A DNA stretch of 10,322 bases from Bryobacteraceae bacterium. GTDB taxonomy: Bacteria; Acidobacteriota; Terriglobia; Bryobacterales; Bryobacteraceae. Within the stretch, counting starts at the first letter, position 1, and every line of letters begins with the position of its first letter. The position numbers were made by a program, and so were the translations under genes. Shown piece after piece: positions 1 to 6,281 of the stretch. The stretch is from positions 1-10,322 of the forward strand of contig JADGHK010000045.1 in NCBI GenBank assembly GCA_019686145.1, in the 5' to 3' direction. The notes beneath the pieces were generated by a model, which was not told the origin of the DNA, did not search any database, and saw nothing but the letters and a program-made list of their open reading frames with translations.

Positions 1-1
1 T

Positions 2-2533
2 GATGCGTTTAGGGCGGCCTCGGCTGAACTTGCTCCTGCGATCGGCAAGATGGCTCAGCTAGGCTTCTTCGCTGAGTCCCACAAGACGGCTTTCGAGTCA
101 ATTGGGATCGACGAGTTGCGGAGCCGGTGCCAGGCGATTTCTGCTGCCGCTCCCCGGTTGCACGGATGGTGCGCCTGGGTGCAGGCGCGCGAAGAAGCAG
201 CCGAGGCCGGACTTGGGGGATTTGTTGTCGAGGTGGAGAGCAGCCGGATACCGCCGGCCCAGCTCCGCCGCGCTTTTGAGGTGAACTACAGCCGCTGGTG
301 GCTGAACCATGTGGTTAGCGGCGATGAGGTGCTCAGGACGTTTGTCTCAGCCGAGCATGAGAAGCGAATCGCGGATTTTCAGGCGCTCGATGACAGGTAC
401 ACTGCCCACACCAGAGATTGGATCCGCGCTCGTCTTTGTGCCGCAACTCCCCGTACCGATTCTGTTACGCTGAGTCCGGAATGGGGTATCCTCAGGCACG
501 AGCTGACCAAAAAGAAACGCCATCTGCCGCTGCGTGAGCTGATGGGGCGCATCCCTTCGGTCGTTACGACGCTCACGCCGTGCCTGCTCATGAGTCCGCT
601 CTCCGTCGCGCAATACCTGGCTGTCTCGACCGCCACATTTGATGTCGTCGTGTTCGATGAAGCGTCGCAAATCACTGTCTGGGATGCAATCGGCGCAATG
701 GCGCGAGCGAAGCAGGTGGTTATGGTCGGAGATCCGAAGCAGCTTCCTCCGACCAATTTCTTCAACAAGGCGGATGGCGAAGAGGATCTGGCGGATGACG
801 TGCCCGAGGATATGGAGAGTATTCTCGACGAGTGCATCGCCGCTGGTCTGCCGCCGGTTCAGCTATCGTGGCACTACCGCAGCCGGCACGAGAGCCTTAT
901 CACGTTCTCCAACCAGCGCTACTATGGGGGCGGGCTCGTCACCTTCCCATCGCCCGTGACCGATGACCGTGCTGTTAGCTTCCACTACATCAACGGCGTG
1001 TATCAGAAAGGCGGAGCTCGCACGAACCCGGAGGAGGCGAAGGCCGTGGTGCGTGACATCGTCGCGCAGCTCAAGTCGCCGCGTTTCGCCGAATCGGATC
1101 TCTCAATCGGAGTCGTCACCTTCAATGTGGAACAGCAGAAGCTCATTGAAGACCTGCTGGATGAGGAACGCCGAAACGACCCTTCGATCGAGCCCCATTT
1201 CGGCGAGGAAAGGTTGGAGCCGGTGTTCGTCAAGAACCTGGAGAGCGTCCAGGGCGACGAGCGAGACGTAATGTACTTCTCCGTCACGTACGGACCGGAC
1301 ATCGCCGGGCGGGTTTCCATGAACTTCGGGCCGATGAATCGTGACGGCGGCGAGCGCAGGCTGAACGTCGCGATCACACGGGCTCGGCAGGAACTGCGAG
1401 TGTTCTCGAGCCTTCGCCCGGAACAGATCGACCTGTCGCGCACTCAGGCGGCCGGCGTATCCGAGTTGAAGCACTTCCTCGAGTTCGCCGACCGCGGGCC
1501 TCGCGCCTTTGCCGAAATGGTGACGGGCAGCACCGGCGGCTTCGAGAGCCCCTTCGAGGAGTATGTGGCGATGGCTCTACAGTCCCGCGGCTGGGAGATT
1601 CACACTCAGGTTGGTGTTTCTGCATTCCGCATCGATCTTGCGGTGGTTCAGCCTGATGCGCCCGGCATCTATCTGGCTGGCATCGAGTGTGACGGAGCGA
1701 CTTATCACCGGTCGGCGACTGCGCGGGATCGCGACAAGCTGCGCGAGCAGGTTCTGCGGAATCTGGGTTGGGAGATTCTGCGTGTCTGGTCGACCGACTG
1801 GTGGATCGACCGAGAGAACACGCTGAACCGGCTGGATAGCCAGCTCCGTTCCCTACTCGCGAAGAGCCGCCAGAACCGGTCAGTCATAGCCGTGCCGGCG
1901 CCAGAAGACCCCGATTTGCTGGAAGAAGAGTTGCCTGCGGAAGATGCCGCTGCAACGGCGGCAGTCGGAGGCGGCGAGTACCGGCATAACCAGGCACAGC
2001 CCGCTTTGAGTAGCGCTGCAGATTCCCATCCCAACGCCGAACAGTTCTTTGAGCGGTCTTATGATGCGGAGCTGACTAGAGTGGTCACTGCCATTGTCGA
2101 GAGCGAAGGTCCGATTCTGGATGAAGTGCTCGCTCGGCGGATCGCCCGCATGCATGGATGGCAGCGTACCGGAACTCGGATCACGGAACGTGTGACGCGC
2201 ATCGCATCAAGAGCGTTCAAGAAGACGAAGGAAGACGGGCGCGTCTTTTTCTGGCCGCGGCATATCGAACCGGGGCAGCCTGTGCCGTTCCGCTCAGGGC
2301 TCGACCGTTCCGTTGAGGAGATTTGCCTTCCCGAGCTGGTTTCGCTTGCGGCGGATGTCCTCGGGGCGGGGAAGACGAATGTGGATGCGGTGAATGCAAT
2401 GGCTAAGGCGGTCGGCCTGCAACGGCTAGGCACCGTCAGCCGCTCCCGCCTTGAGACCGCTCTCGCGCGTGCAAAGCGCCAGCTCCGGAACACAGAAGAA
2501 CGCATGCCGGACGGAGGAGATGCACCGCTTTGA
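2..2533 (+). CDS. SF1 helicase with Vsr-like nuclease and DUF3320 (DUF4011-helicase-Vsr, Hhe-like defence protein), 5' partial
   Basis: The frame is open to the left edge, so the true start lies outside. Sixteen codons precede the first in-window ATG at 50; residues below count from that ATG (827 aa). Helicase motifs seen: II, VVVFDEASQI (199-208); III, VGDPKQLPPT (226-235); IV, SWHYRSRHESL (273-283); V, SVQGDERDV (399-407); VI, NVAITRARQEL (439-449). Walker A is not present in the window. A Vsr-like/MTES_1575 nuclease spans about 495-602, with FEEYV (E503/E504), FRIDLAV (D529), ECDG (E546, D548), a following YH, and GWEILRVWSTDWW (573-585). An Ala/Glu-rich linker (about 610-665) leads to DUF3320 (about 672-722, around ESEGPILDEVLARRIA) and a helical tail. 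Proteins of this architecture are normally much longer and carry DUF4011 at the N-terminus; they have been reported as antiphage defence (Hhe). The expected role is ATP-driven translocation coupled to DNA cleavage, which is inferred. No frameshift or stop interrupts the visible part. Confidence 0.9.
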   Translation, partial: DAFRAASAELAPAIGKMAQLGFFAESHKTAFESIGIDELRSRCQAISAAAPRLHGWCAWVQAREEAAEAGLGGFVVEVESSRIPPAQLRRAFEVNYSRWWLNHVVSGDEVLRTFVSAEHEKRIADFQALDDRYTAHTRDWIRARLCAATPRTDSVTLSPEWGILRHELTKKKRHLPLRELMGRIPSVVTTLTPCLLMSPLSVAQYLAVSTATFDVVVFDEASQITVWDAIGAMARAKQVVMVGDPKQLPPTNFFNKADGEEDLADDVPEDMESILDECIAAGLPPVQLSWHYRSRHESLITFSNQRYYGGGLVTFPSPVTDDRAVSFHYINGVYQKGGARTNPEEAKAVVRDIVAQLKSPRFAESDLSIGVVTFNVEQQKLIEDLLDEERRNDPSIEPHFGEERLEPVFVKNLESVQGDERDVMYFSVTYGPDIAGRVSMNFGPMNRDGGERRLNVAITRARQELRVFSSLRPEQIDLSRTQAAGVSELKHFLEFADRGPRAFAEMVTGSTGGFESPFEEYVAMALQSRGWEIHTQVGVSAFRIDLAVVQPDAPGIYLAGIECDGATYHRSATARDRDKLREQVLRNLGWEILRVWSTDWWIDRENTLNRLDSQLRSLLAKSRQNRSVIAVPAPEDPDLLEEELPAEDAAATAAVGGGEYRHNQAQPALSSAADSHPNAEQFFERSYDAELTRVVTAIVESEGPILDEVLARRIARMHGWQRTGTRITERVTRIASRAFKKTKEDGRVFFWPRHIEPGQPVPFRSGLDRSVEEICLPELVSLAADVLGAGKTNVDAVNAMAKAVGLQRLGTVSRSRLETALARAKRQLRNTEERMPDGGDAPL

Positions 2534-2569
2534 TCGTTGTTGAGCAAACGGGTTGAACCGAGCGCGCCG

Positions 2570-5302
2570 TCACTCGTGGGGCGATTCAGGGCTAACCGCG
2601 ACCTGCGGCTTCGAAGAAGCCCTCCTCCGGATCCGGGAACCGCGCTCGGAGAAAGTCCGGCTCAGCGTGATGCCGTAGGTTCTTTGGTCCCCGGGCAGGC
2701 CCACGTACAGTCCGGAGTTCCCCGGCGCTGCTGAGAGGAACTCAAAATAGTTGGTGTTCATCACGTTGCGAGCCCACACGGAAATCGTCCAACCGTCGCG
2801 GCTCCGAATCCCGATACGCGGATTCACAAGGGAATAGCCGTCGACGATCAAATAGCGCGAGGCCGATGGACTTGACGAGAAAGTAGAGCGAGAGCTGGCG
2901 TCAATGCGCGCGAAGAACTCGCCCCACCGGCCAAAAATGCTGACTGGCCTGCTGTACTCGCCTCCGTAGGAAGCCGCCCACTTCGAGATGCCCGGAAGAA
3001 GCGAGCCCGATATATCCTTCGCCTGCGGTCCGCCGGTTTCTTCGAGCGGTGGCGGTGCGTCTCGAAACGTGATGTACCTTCCGTCGGTAAAGGCGACGGA
3101 CGCGTAGAACGTGAAGTCGTCGCCCCATTTTGCGGTGCTGTCGAATTCCACGCCGCGCACCCGCGCCTTCTCCGCATTGGCAAGATAGCCGCGGAGCACG
3201 CCGACTTGCGCGTTCACGACCTGTGTCTGGAAGTCCTTGATCTCTGTATTGAAGACGGCGAGGTTGGCGGTGACGCGCGGAAGGGGACGCGACTTCAGCC
3301 CGATCTCAATGTGGCGCACTGACTCCGGTCGAATTGTCGCCGCGCTGACGATGGGGTTCCCGGCGGCATCCGCCGGCAGGCCGCCCAGGTTGAGACCGAT
3401 TGGCTTGAAGCCCGTGGAGTACGTGGCATACGCATTGGCGCTTTCTGCAACGTCGTAAGCCACGGTCAGCTGCCCCGATACATTCGAGTCGCCCACACTT
3501 GCCTTATAGGCTTGGGGAGAAAGGATCGATCGCTGCAGCGCGATGAGTGCAGGGTCGTCGGTCTGAAGTCCGCCGTAGACGTCCTGGTTGTAGTCAACGT
3601 CCTTCCAGTCGTAATTGAATCGCAGACCGGGGATGATTCGCCAACGATTGGTGGCTCTCCATTCGAGCTGGCCGAAGGCCGCCGCACTCACATTGTTGAA
3701 GTCGAACTTAATGTTCTGGCCGTATCCGTCCAAAAGCCCTGGTGTCAGTGCCTGAGGAGTGGGCGACAGCAGGAATCGGGCCGCCGCCCAGCCTTGCTCC
3801 TGCTTGTGGAAGGGTGCAGTCCTGAGCGTCTGGCCAAAAACAAAGACACCGGCAACGTAGTTTACCCGGTCGGATACTCTTGCCGCGTACCGTACTTCCT
3901 GTGTCCACTGGTTCTGCCTGGAAGGAGCGGCTGAAACGGTGGTCACCGGCAAGGCGATGAAGTCCCGGTCGTTGGAGGGGTTCCAGTTCCAGAAGCGCCA
4001 GGCAGTAATTGATGTTAGCTGGCCCCGCCCAACGCTCCAGTCGACAGTAAACGACGCTCCGCCCAGGTCCTGGTTCGAGCGCCAGGGTGTGTCCGTGTCA
4101 ATGAGGCGATCAAAGGCGTTGAAGCTCGGCGGCTGATACCCGAGGTCCGCTGCGATCTGCGGGTACTGACGGCTCGGGGACCGTAGAGTGGGTGTGACGC
4201 CTGCGATCACCTGGGCGTATCCTTCGGGGCGCTGGCGCGTGTAATCCGCTGCGAACAGGGCAACCACCTTGCTGTTGGGGATGAACATCAGTTGCGCGCG
4301 AACTCCCTGATTGTTGAGGTCGTTCACGTCGTCCTGCGTTCTGACGTTGTGGAGCACCCCGTCGCGCTGGGTGCCAGAAAACGACAGGCGTCCGGCCAGC
4401 TTCTTCCCTAAGGGACCGGAAATCGAGCCTTTCGCCTGAATAAATCCGAGGTTGCCGAAACTCAGTTCGAAATTGGTTTCCGGCGTCAAACTCGGGCGAC
4501 GCGTCGTAATGTGGATGGCTCCCGCTGTCGTATTCTTCCCGAAGAGCGTTCCCTGAGGTCCCCGCAACACCTCGATTCGCTCCAGATCCAGGAAGTCGAG
4601 CGTGGCGGCCGCCGTCCTTGCGTAATAGACTCCATCCACGTAGAACCCAACGCCGGGTTCCATGCCGTCATTCGTAAGGCCAAACGGAGAACCGAGCCCG
4701 CGGATGTTGATCGACGAGTTCCGCGGATTCGAAGAGTAGAACTGCACTGTGGGAATCAGTTCCTTGAGCCGGTTCACATTAAACGCCGCTGTGTCATCGA
4801 TCATTTCCCCGCTTACCACGGACACCGGGATCGGAACGGACTGCACTTCCTCCTCGACGCGCCGGGCTGTCACTGTTACCTGTTCATAAACCGGCTCGGG
4901 CACCTGAGCTTCTTCGGGCGCCGCTTGGGAGACCTCCGATTCGTTTCTGCCTGGCGCCTGCGACGTTCCGGACACCGGCTGGAGCGTCAGGTTCACCGTG
5001 ACGGTCTGGCCGGAAGCGACGGCGATCTGATGCAGGAGCTTCTCAAAGCCGGTTTTCTCAGCCTCAATCCGATATGTATCCGGCGCTACGGATGTCAGGC
5101 GAAAGTTTCCCTGAGCGTCTGATTGGGTTTCTGATCTTGAGCCGGTCGTCTGGCCGATCAAGACGAGTCTGGCGCCGGGAACGCCCGTCCCAGAAGCGTC
5201 GACGATGGTCCCAGTTACGACGGCCGGTGTCGGTTGAGCACTTCCGCGTTCAAGCGCGGAGACGAAGAAGACGAGGATAAGGAGCAACCGGATTTGTTTC
5301 AT
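2570..5302 (-). CDS. TonB-dependent outer-membrane receptor with N-terminal carboxypeptidase-regulatory domain
   Basis: This 910-residue outer-membrane active-transport receptor is energised by TonB; its substrate is unknown. A signal peptide covers residues 1-22 (hydrophobic LLLILVFFVSA, likely cleavage after GSA). A carboxypeptidase-regulatory-like beta domain spans about 26-110 (VVTGTIVDASGTGVPGA, then DAQGNFRLTSVAPDTYRIEA). An acidic linker leads to a TonB-box-like EQVTVTARR (140-148). The plug covers about 150-268, with NIRGLG (199-204), GVGFYVDGVYYAR (217-229), ERIEVLRGPQGTLFGKN (241-257) and GAIHITTRRP (261-270). The barrel follows and closes with GDQRTYGITLSRTF, which resembles the iron-complex/sphingomonad-type receptors. 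Normally the final Phe is at or near the C-terminus. Here 26 more residues follow (885-910), Arg-rich and then Ser/Pro-rich. The start ATG fits the signal peptide, though no strong Shine-Dalgarno precedes it. The gene is convergent with the helicase gene (36-bp gap) and divergent from the DUF72 gene. Receptors with this N-terminal domain are abundant in Acidobacteriota and Bacteroidota, and they often take up siderophores or glycans. Confidence 0.93.
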   Translation of the reverse strand: MKQIRLLLILVFFVSALERGSAQPTPAVVTGTIVDASGTGVPGARLVLIGQTTGSRSETQSDAQGNFRLTSVAPDTYRIEAEKTGFEKLLHQIAVASGQTVTVNLTLQPVSGTSQAPGRNESEVSQAAPEEAQVPEPVYEQVTVTARRVEEEVQSVPIPVSVVSGEMIDDTAAFNVNRLKELIPTVQFYSSNPRNSSINIRGLGSPFGLTNDGMEPGVGFYVDGVYYARTAAATLDFLDLERIEVLRGPQGTLFGKNTTAGAIHITTRRPSLTPETNFELSFGNLGFIQAKGSISGPLGKKLAGRLSFSGTQRDGVLHNVRTQDDVNDLNNQGVRAQLMFIPNSKVVALFAADYTRQRPEGYAQVIAGVTPTLRSPSRQYPQIAADLGYQPPSFNAFDRLIDTDTPWRSNQDLGGASFTVDWSVGRGQLTSITAWRFWNWNPSNDRDFIALPVTTVSAAPSRQNQWTQEVRYAARVSDRVNYVAGVFVFGQTLRTAPFHKQEQGWAAARFLLSPTPQALTPGLLDGYGQNIKFDFNNVSAAAFGQLEWRATNRWRIIPGLRFNYDWKDVDYNQDVYGGLQTDDPALIALQRSILSPQAYKASVGDSNVSGQLTVAYDVAESANAYATYSTGFKPIGLNLGGLPADAAGNPIVSAATIRPESVRHIEIGLKSRPLPRVTANLAVFNTEIKDFQTQVVNAQVGVLRGYLANAEKARVRGVEFDSTAKWGDDFTFYASVAFTDGRYITFRDAPPPLEETGGPQAKDISGSLLPGISKWAASYGGEYSRPVSIFGRWGEFFARIDASSRSTFSSSPSASRYLIVDGYSLVNPRIGIRSRDGWTISVWARNVMNTNYFEFLSAAPGNSGLYVGLPGDQRTYGITLSRTFSERGSRIRRRASSKPQVAVSPESPHE

Positions 5303-5324
5303 CGCTTGTAGTGGAGCTTACTTT

Positions 5325-5341
5325 CTATACTAGGTCTATAG
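5325..5341. repeat. 17-bp inverted repeat CTATA-N7-TATAG upstream of the receptor gene
   Basis: CTATA (5325-5329) and TATAG (5337-5341) form 5-bp inverted arms around CTAGGTC. The element lies in the predicted 5' leader of the minus-strand receptor gene, just downstream of its candidate promoter, where a repressor operator would be plausible. No known operator is recognised: it does not look like a Fur box. The arms are short enough to arise by chance. Confidence 0.25.
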
Positions 5342-5354
5342 GAGGAATCGATTT

Positions 5355-5384
5355 ATGATGGGGTAACAGGCGTGAATAAGTCAA
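5355..5384 (-). promoter_or_regulatory. Candidate sigma70-type promoter for the TonB receptor gene
   Basis: On the minus strand, TTGACT (5379-5384, five of six matches to TTGACA) is followed after 18 bp by CATCAT (5355-5360, four of six matches to TATAAT). Transcription would start near 5347, giving a leader of about 45 nt before the receptor ATG at 5302. This rests on consensus matching only. The -35 half is good and the -10 half is mediocre. Confidence 0.35.
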
Positions 5385-5404
5385 TGGCGGGAGGGGCAAT
5401 TGAG

Positions 5405-5497
5405 ATGAAAATCTTTTTGCGACCGCCCCGGGCGCAGCGGGGAGCGGGCACTGCGGGCCCGCGATGCTATCATTTGCCTGATAAGGGTGCTCCCTGA
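5405..5497 (+). CDS. Candidate 30-aa small ORF, translationally coupled to the DUF72 gene
   Basis: An ATG at 5405 (MKIFLRPPRAQ...) opens a 30-codon frame that ends in TGA at 5495-5497. That stop overlaps the DUF72 ATG by one base (TGATG), the classic arrangement for translational coupling. A GGAGG at 5390-5394 sits 10 nt upstream of this ATG, a reasonable Shine-Dalgarno. The same frame extends to an earlier ATG at 5384 (37 aa), which has no good ribosome-binding site. The peptide is basic and rich in Arg, Pro and Gly, with no signal peptide, membrane segment or recognised family. It may be a leader peptide, a real small protein, or a chance frame in GC-rich DNA; chance remains quite possible. 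Confidence 0.3.
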   Translation: MKIFLRPPRAQRGAGTAGPRCYHLPDKGAP

Positions 5498-6237
5498 TGG
5501 CCAAACTCTACGCCGGCACCTCCGGATTCGCGTATCCAAGCTGGAAGCCCGGCTTCTATCCGGCAAAACTGCCTCAATCGAAGTTCCTTGAGTACTATGC
5601 GTCGCGGCTGAACCTTGTCGAGATCAATTACTCATTCCGCCGCCTCGTCGCTGCCAGGACTTTCGAGGGCTGGATTGCGGCAACGCCGCCGGGATTTGTC
5701 TTTGCTCCGAAGGCGCACCAGAAGATCACGCACATCCTGAAACTCAAGGATGCTGTTGAATTTACAAGAGTTTTTCTGGAGACGCTGGCTCCGCTCCGCG
5801 ACGCAGGGCGCCTCGGGCCGATCCTCTTTCAGCTTCCGCCGGGCCTCAAACGGGACGACAAGCTCCTGTACGAATTTGTGCGGCTCCTCCCTGCGGACGG
5901 CCGTCATGTCTTCGAGTTCCGCAACACAAGCTGGTTTACCGATGAGGTCTACCGGATTCTGAGCGATCATAATGCGGCCCTATGCCGCGCCGAATCCGAT
6001 AGCCTCACCACTCCCGATGTGTCGACCGCCGACTTCGCCTATTTCCGCCTGCGAAAGTCGGAGTATACGCAGGAGCAGCGCGACGCAATGGCCGATCAGG
6101 CTCAGGCGCTGCTTGCCGGGAACCGCGACGTCTATGCCCTGTTCAAGCACGAGGAAGATCCGGCGGGTGCGCTGTACGCGGTGGAGCTGCTCGGGCGGGT
6201 GAACGAATCCCGCGCGGAGGAAAGCGTTCCCCGGTAG
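5497..6237 (+). CDS. DUF72 family protein (YecE-like TIM-barrel)
   Basis: This 246-residue protein has the usual DUF72 length (about 240-300) and conserved blocks in order: GTSGFAYPSWKPGFYP (7-22), VEINYSFRRL (41-50), PPGFVFAPKAHQKITH (64-79), ILFQLPPGLK (109-118), VFEFRNTSWF (138-147), FAYFRLRKSEYT (180-191) and VYALFKHEEDPAGALYA (212-228). The fold is a TIM barrel. The biochemical role is not established, and no export signal is visible, so it is presumably cytoplasmic. Near the C-terminus the usual Phe-Asn-Asn type motif is replaced by FKHEEDPAG, which marks a subfamily. The ATG overlaps the stop of the small upstream ORF by one base, and a weak AAGGGTG lies 7 nt before it. The gene is divergent from the receptor gene and convergent with the oxidoreductase gene (22-bp gap). 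The family is certain; the function is not. Confidence 0.93.
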   Translation: MAKLYAGTSGFAYPSWKPGFYPAKLPQSKFLEYYASRLNLVEINYSFRRLVAARTFEGWIAATPPGFVFAPKAHQKITHILKLKDAVEFTRVFLETLAPLRDAGRLGPILFQLPPGLKRDDKLLYEFVRLLPADGRHVFEFRNTSWFTDEVYRILSDHNAALCRAESDSLTTPDVSTADFAYFRLRKSEYTQEQRDAMADQAQALLAGNRDVYALFKHEEDPAGALYAVELLGRVNESRAEESVPR

Positions 6238-6253
6238 CTGCCGGTTGCGCATC

Positions 6254-6281
6254 TGAAAATTACGACCGCAAGGCCGCGGTC
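6254..6281 (-). terminator. Possible intrinsic terminator of the oxidoreductase gene
   Basis: Read on the minus strand, GACCGC (6276-6281) pairs with GCGGTC (6264-6269) around a 6-nt loop. GTAA and then TTTT (6257-6260 region) follow within a few bases. The hairpin overlaps the last codons of the oxidoreductase gene. The T tract is short and begins four bases after the stem, so termination may be weak. There is no matching T run on the plus strand for the DUF72 gene. Confidence 0.35.

Noticed and set aside
379..837. 152-codon minus-strand open frame within the helicase gene
   Set aside because: It is antisense to helicase motif II/III coding sequence, is Ser/Arg-rich and has no ribosome-binding support.
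4511..5122. 203-codon plus-strand open frame antisense to the TonB receptor N-terminal region
   Set aside because: It is opposite the well-supported signal peptide, regulatory domain and plug, and the translation is compositionally biased with no motif.
5426..5462. GC-rich hairpin (CCCCG/CGGGG) and the palindrome GCGGGCCCGC as terminators
   Set aside because: Neither is followed by a T run on either strand, and both lie inside the candidate small ORF; chance pairing in GC-rich sequence is likely.
5303..5496. Possible riboswitch (for example cobalamin) before the TonB receptor gene
   Set aside because: The gap was checked for the conserved cobalamin-box bases on the minus strand and none were seen; the candidate leader of about 45 nt is too short for one.
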